Shown here one piece after another: positions 11,101-26,759 of a stretch of DNA of 64,000 bases. Every line of letters starts with the position of its first letter. Within the stretch, counting starts at the first letter, position 1. Both the position numbers and the translations under genes were made by a program. The notes under the pieces were generated by a model. The model did no database searches, was not told the origin of the DNA, and was given only the letters and a program-made list of their open reading frames with translations. The stretch comes from Megascapheus bottae (Eukaryota; Chordata; Mammalia; Rodentia; Geomyidae), in the NCBI GenBank assembly GCA_024803745.1, contig JANJXV010000020.1:20190777-20254776 (forward strand), written 5' to 3'.

Positions 11101-12774
11101 ATTGGCTTAAAATTAAGTTATATGTGTATCCATGAAATTTCTAAGTTTTCTGTAGATTCTAAAAATCACAGTGAAAACTGACAATGATAATAAACTAATT
11201 ACACTTTCTTACATACATACACACATAATTTGTATAAAGTAAGATTGTGTTTACAGTCTTTGAGCAACAAAAAGAAGGTGTCATCGTGGTAAACATCCAA
11301 TTAGAGTGGAGAAAAGCAAGTAGGAGAAAGAGCTGAACCAGCTTTTCAGATCAATCAAGGAAACAGCGAGCCTTTGTTAAAGCTAACATTTTTAATTAAA
11401 ACGCGTGTATTTTGCTAATAACTTTGCATGTCTGTAAAGCCTTCTTATTGATTTCAATTATTTTGTAGTTTCCCCTTTTTGGATTTATAGTTTCTGGAGA
11501 TATTGTAAAATTAAGAGAAACATTACATTAGACTAATTACTTGTATGCATTTAACATTCTGGTGACCCAAAAATTGACTTGAAGAAAATGGAAAAAAAAA
11601 TTTCCTGATAAGCTGTTCATTCTGACACTAAATTGGTAATATATGTTGTACTTTGGTGACTTTCTCCAAATACTTAAAAAACAAAACCAAACACTTTCTA
11701 GATGATATTTTAATGTCATTCAGGAGTTATTGTTTAAAACTCCACTTAAGCATTTATATGGGCCATTCAGGAAATAATACATCATCTTTCTAGACAATCT
11801 GTTTAGGACAGAAAGCAAAGATGAAGAATGTTTGTAAAGATCAAAAAGAATATTGAACTGGTAACCTAAAGTAACAAGAGATGGTACCTATTCTTGGAAC
11901 CAGTTCAATTTCTGAAACCTCAGTTTCCTACAATTCCCTAGTTCACACAGTGGAAGGATTTAAAAATTAACAATTTATTTGCCTGCTTCCTTACATGATT
12001 ATATTATTTACATACATGTCTGTGAACATTGATTCACTGTATATGTGCATAACATATAGACACATATCATTGATTATGTAGACATTGTTGATGCATATAG
12101 AAACAGATAGTTTGAGGAGAAGGGAAGCTGTGGGCAGTGGTTAAAAAAAGGTGATTTAATTATTTAATCAAAGACTGATCACCTTTAAAAGATTTTATAA
12201 GAAGATATGGAAAAGAACCTTTAGAAATATCAGAAAGTGTTACTATTATTCTTATTGTTATGTTGACAGGGATGACAATTTATTCTGATAATATTTTTGT
12301 CACCAGATTGATAACTATCATCACAGTAGCTATCTTTATGACACAGGAAATTCCAAAAATATCTACATGTGATAAATAAGACACTCATATTTCATCTTTA
12401 CTACAGGATGAGGAAATAAGTGTGTAATTTCATTAAATACTAAATTTAGGGCTAGGGAATCTGATTATAGGTGAGTTTCTCTGTTGTGAATTCATAGTTT
12501 GTCACAGAGGCCTAGGGTAAATATGAATTTCCTAATCATCAGATTTTTTAGTATTATGTAGGTCAAACTGATATACATTTATATATTGTTTTAAAATTTG
12601 TGATATGATACTGCTCTTATCTGTAACAAGGGATTTTCAAAATAGATGGTCCTTCAATTAACTTATGATGAGGGTGTAAAAGATAGAGCCAATAATTGTT
12701 TTCAAAAAGTCATTTTCACTTATTGGCACAGCCATGAAAACACGTATTTTGAGTTTACCTAATTTTTCTTTATC

Positions 12775-12957
12775 TTTTTGTCAGTCGTGGGGCTTGAACT
12801 CAGGACCTGAGCCCTGTCCTTAGGCTTACTCGTGGCTGGAGCTCTGCCACTTGAGCCATCGTACCACTTCCAGCTTTTCCTATGTATGTGCTACCCAGGA
12901 ATCGAACCCTTATTTTCATGCATGCCAGACAAGCACTCTACCACTATCCCAGACCCT
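12775..12957 (-). mobile_element. ID-like dimeric SINE, antisense
   Basis: Has cagtcgtggggcttgaactc at the right-monomer end, and aatcgaaccc and accactatcccagaccc at the ID end. Isolated copy in intron 5. Confidence 0.82.
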
Positions 12958-13967
12958 TATCTAATCTTTTGACTCATGAATTTTGTTACAATGAACCTAA
13001 TAAATCATTTTGACCACAAGAATATTTTCAGGTTTTGTCTGCCTTAAGTATGTCTTTAGATCACATGTAGTTAGCCTAAATGAGAATGTTACACATAAGA
13101 TAAATGTAATTTCTTAGACTAGCACACACTGGAGGAGACAGGAAAGACAGAGTGACATTTACAGGTAGTTTCTGATAAGTTAATATCTAGAATCTCTGGA
13201 ATATTTCACCAAGAAATACAGAAAACAGATGAAGAATCACATACTAAAATATATAGAGATTATACTACGGAAATATCAGTTTTTTTTTAAATTTAAGCTA
13301 CACCTAACCATGTTTTTAAAAAGCTAATGTATTGTTTTAATGGAACAACAATAGTCTAAAGAAGCTCTATAAAATATATTTAATAAAATAGAGGCAAGAA
13401 TTTGAAAGGGGCTATGTGGAAAGATTTTTTTCTGTGATGTAATAAATGTTGAAGGTAGTAATTATCAGGATAGGATGATGTGGTTCCAGTCTGGAATTGT
13501 TTCAGTGTATCCAGTATAAATCCTAAATGGAAGTCAAGAAAAGATAGCAACTTAGTTTTTAATAAGTTTGCATTTTAAAAATATGAGAAGTATAAAGTCT
13601 TCCATAATTAGTAACAAATAGATCTTATTTGGAATAAAATAAAGTTACATATCTACCATAAGACAAAACATGACAGTGACTCTACATTAAATTTTCTAAA
13701 AGCCTGAGATGGACTATAGATTATAGATTGAATACAGACTTAGAGTTTTAAAATGATAAGAAAAAGTATAGTACAGAGAGAATATGCTGCTAAAATTACT
13801 GTCTGGCCTTTTTTTTAACATTACATAAAAGACAAGATTAAAATGAAGGAAAATAGTTTACATCATAGCTTTGTATTTTGAAAGTTTTATAAAACTAAAG
13901 TACCATTTACACACAGAAATCTTTGAAAATGGTTCTGCTTTACTTGTAATAAAAATTATACAATTTA

Positions 13968-14202
13968 TAATCAGGTGTATTGCCTCATGCCCATAATCTT
14001 AGCTACTCAATAGGCTGAGATCTGAGTATTGAGGTTCAAAGTTAGCCTGGGTGCCAGAGAGACTCTTATCTCCAATTAATCACTAGAAAAGGGGAAGTAG
14101 GGCTGTTGCTCCAGGGGTAGACCAGTAGCATTGCGCTGAAGAGATCAGGAACTGTACCCAGGCCCAGAGTTGAAGTCCAATGACCCCCATTCCCCCCTAT
14201 AT
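13968..14202 (+). mobile_element. B1-like dimeric SINE with 15-bp target-site duplication
   Basis: A sense copy with B1 core (cttagctactcaataggctg), linker (cttatctccaattaatcact) and right monomer (gatcaggaactgtacccagg). It is flanked by a perfect 15-bp direct repeat (13953-13967 and 14203-14217). Confidence 0.92.
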
Positions 14203-14529
14203 AAATTATACAATTTAAATAATTGAAATACATTCAGTAATTCCTAGTTTGAATGAAAATGCAGAAGCAGCAATAATCTCAATGACCCTTGGTATGTTAT
14301 AAATAGACAAATTAGCTCATTACAATACATTGTAATACAATACAATGTAATGTAAAAGAATTAGGCATTTGTGTCAAATGATTTGACATATATACTTCCA
14401 ATGGATCAATGAACTTACTATTTATATATATGTTCAATTATTGCAGATAAAACATATGTTGATTGTTAAATACTATAACTGCATTTGTAACAATAATGAA
14501 TACAAACATAGTAAATATTTTAGAAGGGG

Positions 14530-14785
14530 TGTCTTCTTTTAATATATGATTTGTTCACATCTTTGGTAGGTAGGGGAGGGTACAGAATTTAATGGAAAAA
14601 GGATGAAAATTGGAATGCACTGGATATGAATGAAAGTGAATTCTACAACTCCAGGGTGGAGATAGGAGGTTGGGACTGAGAGTGAGGGAGGAAAAGACAC
14701 TGTACAAAAGGAAATACAATCAATACCTGGATCATGCAATTGTAATCACCTCTCTAACAATAGAATAAATTAATTATAATAAATA
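14530..14785. mobile_element. Possible LINE 3'-end-like remnant
   Basis: A purine-rich stretch (ggtagggga, ggaggttgggactgagag) followed by tgtacaaaaggaaatacaat and an AATAAA-rich end. The layout resembles LINE-1 3'UTRs, but assignment is uncertain. Confidence 0.3.
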
Positions 14786-15689
14786 AATAAACACAAAAAC
14801 ATGGTCAAATAAATATAGGAATGCAGATCAAATTAGATCAAAATAGAAAACATAAGGTCAAATTTTCTTATCATTTGGTACAGTATTATTCCTCTGAACT
14901 TTACATCATGTATAATATACTGAGAAATATGGTAGAATATTATTGATACTATAGATGGTAATATTAAAAAGTTTGAAAATCCTATTAAAGGAACATCGCC
15001 TAATTAGTAGGCTATTGATTATCTTTATTATATACTATATAATGTTTATATTATCATTAAGTAATTGTAGAAAGATGTTATTCAATTCAACCTACAGTTC
15101 ATGAGCACAATGCTTCTTCGTGAGTGTCACTCCTTTCGTCCTTCCTCCTCATTTATCCTGATTTCACTCATCCCTTCAGGATACCAGGTGCTATTTCCAC
15201 ATATGCGCATTGAGCATTCTGGGTATATTTCACCGTGCTTCTTCTCTCCATTTACCCACGGCCCCTTCCCTTAATCCTACTCTCCCTCAGATAAAACATA
15301 TTAGAGCTTCCTACCATTCACTCATCAGTTGTTTAAAAGATTTATGCCATTGGAATGCACCCCAGTTTATGCCATACTTCAGTTTGATTGGGTAAATATG
15401 CATATGGCTTTCAGTGTGTTTTCATATATGTTTATATTTTAGACTGACCTTCCATATGTGAGAAAAAAACGTCTTTATCTCTCCGAATATGACTTGCTTC
15501 CCTTAACCTAATATTTTTTGCTGAAGGAGTAAAGAAAACAAAGGATATATATATACATATTTATATACACCTAAATATGTACATATTTTTGTACCATCAA
15601 GAAGAATAACAGTATGCTTCCCTGTTCAGGTAGATAATACTGAACATATTCTATAATGACAAAAGTCATACTTTGTAAAGATACTTCCA

Positions 15690-15690
<1 letters not shown>

Positions 15691-15715
<25 letters not shown>
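15691..15715. repeat. (TA)n microsatellite
   Basis: A short run of TA repeats, continued imperfectly by TATG units. Confidence 0.9.
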
Positions 15716-15722
<7 letters not shown>

Positions 15723-15739
15723 GTCTTTCAAGCTTCATT

Positions 15740-15965
15740 CTTTCTTTTTTGTTATTGGATGGTACCAGAGATGGAACTCAGAGTTCTGTGATTATTAGGC
15801 AAATGCTCTATCCTTTGAGCCCATTTTCATCAGCCATTTTTACTTGTTGGTAATTTTCAAGGTCGACTCTCACTCTACACCCGAGACAGGTCTCAGCTAA
15901 TATTCCCCTACATGTGTTTCCCTTACTGCTGGGATTCCAGTTTTATGACACCATGTCCAATTGTT
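15740..15965 (-). mobile_element. Old composite SINE (B4-like), antisense
   Basis: A tRNA/ID-like part (gatggaactcagagttctg, then caaatgctctatcctttgag) followed by a B1-like part (ttactgctgggattccag, then caccatgtcc). Heavily diverged. Confidence 0.6.
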
Positions 15966-17672
15966 ATTTGAAATGGAGGCTAAGAATTGTTTTTTTTCTT
16001 CATATTGGCTTTGAATCTGAAACCCTTGATCTCTGCCTTGCAAGTAACCAGAATACAAAAAGAAAAAAAACTTGAGGTACCAAATCTGGGTAAGCCCCAT
16101 GACCCACAAAAATGCATATATATGTATATAAGTTGGAATATTATGTTTGTTCTCTTTGCACTTAGTATTATTTTACCTACATTCTCTTTTTAAAATCTTT
16201 TACAGTCCATAGAATTAATCTTACTCTAATATTTTTAATTCTATACCATTCATTGAAGGTATGGAGGTACAATGATTTACTTAACTCTTGATTAGCACAC
16301 ATTTTATGTAAACTATGTAATGCACAATGCACAAACTTCTGTAAATCAGATTCCCAAAGTTAGAACTCTGGAAATCTGATGATAAATTAGTCTTCAAAGA
16401 CTTGTATCAGTTTATGTAGTCACTAGTAGTTAATCTAATATTCTTGTCTTTATCAAAACTAGAAACCAGTTTCCCTTCCCTAGAAAAGATAGTGATGTTT
16501 CTCAAATATGTATGAACATAATTTTGGTTTACTCCAGGGGCTGGTCAGTTTAATGAGATTTCAGAGCTAGAAAGTATTTCTTGTTTCTAGAAATATTTCT
16601 TCATTCTAAACCTTTTTATGAGTATCTGTCTTAATATTCTATGGTGATTTTTATTGCACTATAATTAAGAAAGTCAAATATATTGGATTGAAGAGAAACA
16701 CCTCTATCCTCCTCTCTTAGCATTTTGGGCATAGGCCTAGGATAAACAAAAGCAATTGGGCATTTTGTTTGATTGATTTTCACCTTATCAAGGCTAGGTA
16801 TAGAAATGAGTGGTCTATTACAACAATGTGACTTCAGATTATTTAATATATTTATTCTATGTTTTTGGTTTTTCTATAATATTATTTTATTAAAAATTAA
16901 TTTTATTTAGCCTAAGATTCATCCTTCAAATCTAATGTCAGAATATAATTTTTAAAACATTATGACTTTTTATGCAATTTCACACACTTCCTCTATTATC
17001 ATAAAATATATATAAAATAATCCATGCTATCAAGAGTATTTGTATAGCTAAGTTAACAGGCAATGTTGCTTTTTCCTTTGAGTCTTGACTTTCATAAACT
17101 TTGTAGATGTCAGTAGCTTACTAATGAGTAAAATTTTCCCTGGTGGCAGACAGTATTTTTAAATCAACTTTAAGATCCCTTAACGAATCATTGAGTATGT
17201 CTCTATAGAACAGATTAAATAAAGTTCATGTAATAAATGAAATAAAGCAGGTAGTGATGAAGAATAAACTAGACAAGATCTCTTTCCTCTTTGACACAAA
17301 TAACAACATTATCATGTCATAGTCCATGAGGTCAGCTGGGATTTAACTAGGGAAAGGGACAAATCTGATTAGTGCCTTTAGAAATCTAGACATGCTTTTA
17401 TAAAATGAAATGGAATGTCAGTGTCACTGTGCACATATGTGACTTGTTGTGCAGAGGAACTATTGAAGTTATTTCCTTTAATATTAAACAACAATTTTAT
17501 CAGTAGCAGGATACATGGCGTGGGATGCCCATGTTAGCTCATTTATGATAGTTCTCATCAACCCAATTAGAAATTGGCATTATAAAACTAGTTAGATTTC
17601 TATTTACTTCATGAAATGTATATAGAGTCATCATTTCCATTTGGAAAGTTTGCTTTGTGAGGTTTATTTGAT

Positions 17673-17866
17673 TATTTTTTTCCCCAGTCCTTGGTCTTGA
17701 ACTCAGAGCCTGAGCACTGTCCTTGGGCTTTCTCAAGGCCAGAGCTTTACTGCTTGAGCCACGGCCCCCATTAACAGCTTTTTCTGTGTATGTGGTACCA
17801 AGGAATCAAACCCAGGTCTTTGTGCATGCTAGGCAAGCACTCTACCACCAGGCCAAACTCCAGCCT
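17673..17866 (-). mobile_element. ID-like dimeric SINE, antisense
   Basis: Starts with a T-rich tail and cccagtccttggtcttgaac, and ends with aggccaaactccagcc. Similar flanks (tttatttgatta and tgtttagttgata) may be a decayed target-site duplication. Confidence 0.85.
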
Positions 17867-18334
17867 ATGTTTAGTTGATACAGTTTTTAAAATCATTTCT
17901 TTAATAGTTAGAATTTGTATGATTGATTCAAATGACTGAGAATCCCTTACAATACAGCTTCTTTCTGTCCAGGTCACAATAGAGACATCTTATGAGGCCT
18001 CACTAATGTGCCAATAGTATTTGGCATAACTTGTGATATAAGAGGAAATAAAGGAAAGCATTTGATTCTAAGACTTATTTTGATCTCTGCCTTTCCATCC
18101 AAATAATATTTTAGTTCTCTAGGAGAAAGCTTTCTTTAGAGAGACATTGACTCAGAGCAGAAAAGTCAAAAATATTGGCTTACAAATTCTCCTTCTGAAA
18201 AAACTAGGGCTCTCAATTATATACATGTATATGTATATACTCATATATATGTATATATTTCTGGTAACTTCTCTAGACTAAGGTGAATCAGAATGTATAA
18301 GGATGGCCAGATATTTTTTATTGGATTCTTTTTT

Positions 18335-18640
18335 ATATAATTTTATTTTATTGTTGGAGTAATATACAGAGGAGTTATCACTACATTCATCAGATAGTGG
18401 TTGTATTACTTCTCGCTCACTGATACCTCTTCTCATGTTTTTGTCCCTGTTTTCTTCCTCTCACCTCCTTCCAATCTTAAAAATCTAATTCCAGCTGTTT
18501 CCTTTAGGAGGATGAATATATGTGTCTGCCTGGGTGATACTTTCGTAAACTGTATTGTCAACACATTTCAGCACACTCAATATATGACTTCTTCTTATGT
18601 GAGCTATGTTTGCTTCACTTCGAGAATGGTCTGTGCCTAG
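18335..18640 (-). mobile_element. Possible LINE-1 3'UTR remnant, antisense
   Basis: The stretch with attgttggagtaatatacag and then catcagatagtggttg resembles the antisense 3' end of an older LINE-1 subfamily. A related stretch occurs near 55.95 kb. Judged by eye only. Confidence 0.4.
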
Positions 18641-18689
18641 TAGATTTCTGAATGCATGCTACACAACCTGAAGTGTTCATTTTCAAGAC

Positions 18690-18990
18690 ACCATTTTGCT
18701 GTCTGTAGGAATAAATATGAGATCCTAAAGCCAGAAGGGACCTCCAGAGACCATTTCATCAAGCCTCCTGTCTTTGGTTAAGTGGATATCTAGAGCATTC
18801 AGAAGAGATTCTCCTTAAAATACTGACAAATAAACACTCAAGGACCTCATTCAATAACTCATTACAGTGTTTATATCAGTCTAATAGCCAATAATTCTCC
18901 CTCACATCCAACCAAAATCACCTTTTTTTAACCCAAGCATTTTTCTCCTTGTTCACAATTCCAACTGTGTAACTAGACACAGCTAGCTCA
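18690..18990 (+). mobile_element. Ancient CR1/L3-type LINE 3' fragment
   Basis: The order of three short patches matches my memory of CR1/L3 3' regions: ccagaagggacctccagaga with ccatttcatcaagcctcc, then caaggacctcattcaataac, then ttctccctcacatccaacc. Such elements predate placental mammals. The copy is degraded and non-coding. Confidence 0.6.
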
Positions 18991-21553
18991 AAACCACCCT
19001 CTGAGGTACAATTTAGGAGACACGAGGTGTTGTTATATGGACATAATAAACACAGGAACAATATAAGCAATATAGAAGTGTGGGTCATTGAATAACCACT
19101 GAAATAAGGGAAAATTTAAATTAATGCACAGTAAAATGTGCTTAGCAGTGCATTTACTTTCAGGTTGACAGCTTTTTAGATTAGAGGAAAGAAATGTTCT
19201 AATGATACTTCTTCCTTTAAAAAACGTTTTCTATATGACAAAAGCATTATTTTTGTCCTCACTCTTAGTCATTTTCCTCTCAACTATTTCTCTCTACTTG
19301 GTTATTGATTTTTGTTCATTTGATTTCCTAATTAGTGATAACCTAACAACACACATTAAAAATTAAAGGAAGAGGACACTGGGTTTAAGTTTCTGACAAA
19401 GATTAATTTGTCAATCAATCAGCCGGTGTTACTGATTTAGAGACTATCTTTTTACATCTTGATTGTGTGGAATAATAATTTTCCACACTAGACAACACAT
19501 TAGAATCATTTCATACAGTTTATTACAACTGTTAATTTCTAGAATATTTCCGATGATTCTGAAGTTAGATGACATAGTTAGATGATTCTTAGATATTATG
19601 TATTTATTATATAGTACATACAAACATGATATCTAAGTATGTATCATATATTTTATTTATATACATTGTATTATTTATTTAATCTATGAACAAACCAGAA
19701 TATACACTAGAGACTAATATTAAAAATAGATATTGTGATCCAGTGGAACAGTGACATTATTTAGGAACTTGTGACAAATGAGCCATCTTCGTTCCTACTG
19801 ATACTACTTGAATTGGAATTTTCATTTACCCATTGGAAATGTTCTGTTAGATTACCTAATAGAAAATCAAATTCAGAAGTCTCATTTAGTTAAAAGACAA
19901 AAGGGAGGGAAAATAGAGGAAATAAGGAACTAGGAAATTGCCAAGTACAAGATCATGGACAGTAAAAATTACTAAAGGCTACCTAAATTCAGTCTTATTT
20001 TCAAAAATTTTAAGAGCAAATATTTTTTTTGCCTTGTCACTTCTCCTGGAAAATAATGATAAACACTTGATTTGTATTCAGTCTTCTTTACATTCAACAA
20101 ATAAGTGTATAGTAAATCATACTGTTGGTTATGTCTAGAAAAGAAATTAAACCATTGTTTTTATCTTATTTTTAATATTTTGTTTACTTCAAGACGTTGT
20201 GCAATGGAGTTGTTTCCAATAATGAAGAACTGATAAGATAAAGCTACTTAAAAAATCACTGTTTGGGCAAAGTTCTCAGAGCATTTTTCTTTTGCTGTGT
20301 AATTCTGACTCTTTACATTGGCCTATCTGATTCTCTTGGATATTTTAAATGAACCCATATTCCCAGGTTCATGTTTACAGCCCAAAATATAATAAACTTT
20401 ACTACCCATATTTTGCAGTCTACATTAATTACATTTAGTGGTATACTGCCAATGAATAAATTAGTTTAAACTCAACCCAAATATTTTAATGCACCCAAGG
20501 AAGTAATTTACAGAGGATAATAAATACAAAGGGAAATTCCAAAGAAATATTTGAGCAAGGATAGAAATTAATAAAAACTAAGGCAATTATAAGATAATGT
20601 TCCTATGGAGGCCAAAGTTGCCTCTTTGATTTCCGCACTCTCTTTCTCCCAAAGGTCTCTATCATTATAAACTATGAATATAGTTTGATTAGTTTATGTG
20701 TATTAAGTAAATACTGCTTGTTAATCAACAGATGCTATTCAATGATTTGCTTTAGGATACTCTCTCATTTTTCCTGCATGCATCTTTGAAATGTTTAAAA
20801 GGCACACCAAGTTTAAAAACCAAGTCTCATCAAACAATGTACATTTGTTCTTTATCCTTTGAAACATTTCAAAATTCTCTGACCTATTTAAAATTTTTAT
20901 ACATTAATTTTCTCACTTGAGAAGGCCAGACCAAGCAAATAAATGAGGGGGAAATTCAACATTTTTTTATAGATACTCCAGGTCATGGCAGAGTTAAAAT
21001 TCAAATTAAAACTTAGGGATATGTGTCTAGCATTAAAATACGATGTGACTTGAGGAATATGAGTGTTGATTGTACTCAAAACCACTATTTTCCAGCTGAT
21101 CAAGGCCTGCCAGTTAGAAGCAAAATGAATAGACTGTCCTGTGATGACACCTATTTCAACCACAGTAATTTGATTATTTAACATATGTTTGCTACTATCA
21201 TTTGTGGCTCTTTCTACATCCAAAGAGCTTTCTTTAATCTGAAGGAGAAAAACTATACTCAACCAGCTATTCCTGACAAAGATACCTGCTTCATATAGTC
21301 TCGAGTCCTAATTAATTCACCTAAATCATTTAGATAAAAGACAGGGAAAGCAATATAAGCAAAATGTACTGACTGGGAAGAGTTAAGCGGTTACAAAACT
21401 TTGATTGAGTACCGATCATGTAATGTTATGAGAAATCGAACAAAAGCCATGTCCAGGGTTCCAGAGCTCCGCGGTTTTCGGTGGCTCTGTATTAGCGCAG
21501 CACCACTCTTGGGTGTCTGACTTTGACCTGGGTCCCATCTCTGTCTTCCACAG

Positions 21554-21672
21554 TGACCAGGACCGTGTGTGCGGAGCAGTGTGATGGGCGATGCTATGGT
21601 CCCTACGTGAGTGACTGTTGCCATCGAGAATGCGCCGGAGGCTGTTCAGGACCTAAGGACACCGACTGCTTT
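21554..21672 (+). CDS. ERBB4: ERBB4 exon 6 (cysteine-rich domain II)
   Basis: This 119-bp exon, the same length I recall for EGFR exon 6, lies between a ttccacag acceptor and a gtatgt donor. It enters in phase 1 and ends on a complete codon. It encodes [20 protein letters not shown] followed by [20 protein letters not shown], with eight cysteines in the small disulfide modules of domain II. The exon is clearly richer in GC and CpG than the flanking intron. It lies after the very long intron 5 and begins a cluster of four exons within 7 kb. Confidence 0.97.
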
Positions 21673-23530
21673 GTATGTGGCCATTGTCCCTTTCCTTCTT
21701 CCTCTTCTTCCTTGCTCTCACGCATATCCTATCATGAGCATCAGCTTAGGGAGAATAGCTGGACTCTGGGAGAATTAACAAAGGTTTCTTCCTTAGGAGA
21801 AGTCATACCTCACTGGGTTAGCAGTTGATTAACTGGAATGGGTATGTGTCCCACGTGAATTCTGTCTGTCTGGTTTAATTCGTATTAAAAGTCAACATCT
21901 ATTGGAGTTCATGAAGGAGATTATATTTATTGAGATAGCTTTTGTAGAATTTGAGCGCATTTTCTCTGAACATGTAGTTGTACTCGTTTGTGTAATTGCT
22001 TCATTGATTCCCAGCAGGACAATTGTTTTATTTCTTAAATACGAATTTCATGATGGCAGTGGATAATTTTATGAATTTAAACATTTCCAGTGTATATTAT
22101 TTGCAAACTCAAGTAATTCAAAAATTTTAGAGTTGAAAATATACACAGAAGGCAATTTGTATGCTAATCTGTATGATTTTTTTTTCAAGAAGACATTTTT
22201 ACTTCCTGAAAACTGACATTTATATTTTGTTGAAGATACTGTTTAATTACATTTTGGTTGCATATCCTTGATATAATTCTTATTCTTTGGAATACATAAA
22301 AACAACTCTGTTGGTGATAGTTAATTCAATTTCAGACACCAGGACACTAGCTTCTTTTTAAAGTCAGAATTTTAAAATGTAAGAAATTACTTTTTTGTTA
22401 AACATGAACACAAAAATTGTATTCTTTACTTTTCAAATGCACTTGAGACTTGCGTTAGAGTCAGTCTCAGAAATGATACTTGAAATGATCAAAATAAAAA
22501 CTAGAGCACTTACAATGATTACTTAAATATTTAATACTATAAGAACCTTCATTTCTCTACTACAGTTCTGTAGGAAAAGCAAATACAAAGTAGAAAAGTG
22601 GATAGAGACAATGAAGGGAAGAAAGTCAAAAATGTTAAAATGAAGAGCTTCAGTAGGTCTAATACCAAGAACTATCTCCCCTGTTCTAAGTGAGAACAAG
22701 ACAGGACAGAGGCTGGATTTTTGAAGACACTTTTTCTTGCAGATATTATGTTAGTAATTCCAAAATAGTAGCAACAGTAAACAGCACTAGCAAAACTTAT
22801 TGGGCTGAAGATTACACTGATTTTTTTCTCATGGTTTTGTGATCATGAGAAGTAGAGTGCCTCATGAGCTTCAGAATTCCCATTTCATTACTTTTATGGA
22901 ATGGTTGACTGGTTCCACTTTGGCGTTTAGTACAACATGCTCATGAACACCAGTCCAAAGCTTCATCTAAGTTACACTGTGCTGGCATACTGCTTCCTAG
23001 GTAAGTTTGCTTTATTCCTCTGGCTTATGTGCTTTTGTTCCTAAGCAATCTATGCACAACATTGCATAAAGTATGTCAGGAAAGCCATTATAAGAATACA
23101 TGAGGTTTCGTAGCCATAAATTAAAACTTACTGAGCTTTCTAGATTGGTTTTTAATAGATTCCTCCTAGAAAGTGTCATCCTAGTGACTAATGTATCATC
23201 AGCGAGTTGTGTTCCGATTATGCATCTAGTAGACTATCATCAGGAAATTGTCATGTTTGTGATAAACTGCTTGCTAAAACAACAATTGATGAAGCAAATG
23301 TGTTAAGGAAACAGAATAAATTAATGCTTATTAATAACTGTATGACAACTTATGATGAAATGTGAAGTTTGCATCAGCTTGCCTTCCAAATTCTAAATTA
23401 TTTCTGTGAAAGCTTAATTTCTTAATCAAGAGAATTATCTCATCTACATTTTTGTTAATTGTATACTTATATATACTTTTCCAGATCCTTCTATTGACAC
23501 CAGCGCTAATCTCTCACTGTCTCTTAGACT

Positions 23531-23735
23531 TGAGTATTTGTAATCCTAGCCATTTAGGAGGCAGAGGGGGAAGTTTGAGGGCAGCCTAGGCAAAGTCAAT
23601 GAGATCCTATTTCAAAACCAAAATACAAAAAGGAAAAATAAGGAGAAAAAAAGGTTGGGGACTTGACTCAAATGTCAGAGTACTTATATAGCATTCACGA
23701 GATTCTATATTCACCCCCATTAGCAGGGATCACAA
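23531..23735 (+). mobile_element. Old B1-like plus tRNA-like composite SINE
   Basis: A B1-like half (gtaatcctagccatttagga, then gagggcagcctaggcaaagt) is joined by an A-rich linker to a tRNA/ID-like half (gggacttgactcaaatg). The order is the reverse of B4, so it may be two separate insertions. Confidence 0.55.
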
Positions 23736-23844
23736 ATAACAAACATAACTCTCATATGTAAACTTGTTTTCAGGTTTTTAAGTATGTTTAGAAATATTAA
23801 TAAATTATTTTTAAGACCCAATATAAGCCATCAGAAATTAACCT

Positions 23845-24024
23845 ATTTTTTTTTGGCCAGGCCTTGGCTTGAGCTCAGGGCCTGAAACTGTCCTTGGACT
23901 TTCTCAAGGCTTCAGTGCTTCAGTACCACTTCTGGCTTTTTTCTTTGTATGTGGTACTGAGGAATCAAACCCGGGTCTTCATGCATGGGAGGCAAACACT
24001 CTATCAGTAGGCCAAATTCTTGGC
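23845..24024 (-). mobile_element. ID-like dimeric SINE, antisense
   Basis: Has a T run, a right-monomer end with ttggcttgagctcagggcct, and an ID end with aaacccgggtcttcatgc. A few internal deletions are visible. Confidence 0.83.
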
Positions 24025-24491
24025 CTAAACATATTTTTTAATGTAGTAGCTTTACATACAATGTGGCATTATGACAAGGAGAAATGGCATTGCAGTTTGG
24101 TGTTACATGGCACAACAAGATCAGACTATGATAATTAATTATGCATATCAAAATACCAAGGTAAGAAGAGTTTGAAGGTTTGCAGCCCCTTAGAATGATT
24201 TCTGTACCTAAGGGGCCACTTTTACTACTGATCTCTTCAAATAGCCACTGAAAACAAAAGCTGAGTTTACACTATACATAATGACTTTTAATCATTGTCA
24301 ACTTAAATAATTCTTCACTGTCAACTAAATCTAATCATTTAACTGGTTTAAAAAATATAGAAATAGTAAACAGTCTGAGACACTAGTAAGCACTAGAGAC
24401 AATAGATGGAGATAATATTTTTAAAAAGTCGAGAAATTTATTACCCCAAATGTCATTAAAAATATCAGATTCTACAATATTTATCAAATTG

Positions 24492-24515
24492 GTGTGTGTG
24501 TGTGTGTGTGTGTGT
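24492..24515. repeat. (GT)n microsatellite
   Basis: Twelve uninterrupted GT units, about 100 bases before the exon 7 acceptor. Confidence 0.95.
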
Positions 24516-24594
24516 AATCAAGAATGCAACCATCTCACAGAAGTCACACCAGTGTTTGATTAAAATTTTATGACGATTATTGGTAATGAAATAA

Positions 24595-26486
<1,892 letters not shown>

Positions 26487-26759
26487 TGAAATTATCATAG
26501 CCAAAAGCTCAAGATACTTTGGCCAGAACAGTTCCTATAGTAAAGTCTTTTGTTTACCTTTTATTAGGCCAATGTATTAGACCCTTAGAGTAAACCCAGA
26601 CTTAGAATGGAATTGAACTCTCGGCACACACACAAACTCACTTTCCATGACTTTGTAGCCCTGTAAAATATCAACTAACTATATTTATTCCTGGTTTTTA
26701 ATTATGTTTATTAAATTAGCCCCCCAAAAAAGTAAATTAAAATTAACTTTATTTTATTT

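Larger units (their letters stand above)
2858..21553 (+). other. ERBB4: ERBB4 intron 5 (18.7 kb)
   Basis: A long AT-rich intron. SINEs cluster at 5.9-8.0 kb, with single copies near 12.8, 14.0, 15.8 and 17.7 kb. LINE remnants lie near 14.5, 18.3 and 18.7 kb. I see no recognisable element in the long stretches 3700-5900, 8230-12770, 12960-13950, 16200-17650 and 19020-21500. Unrecognised, slowly evolving regulatory DNA could lie there but cannot be judged from one sequence. Confidence 0.85.

Noticed and set aside
21391..21624. 77-codon minus-strand frame across the exon 6 acceptor
   Set aside because: It runs through intron 5 and the opposite strand of exon 6, has no family features and is a shadow.
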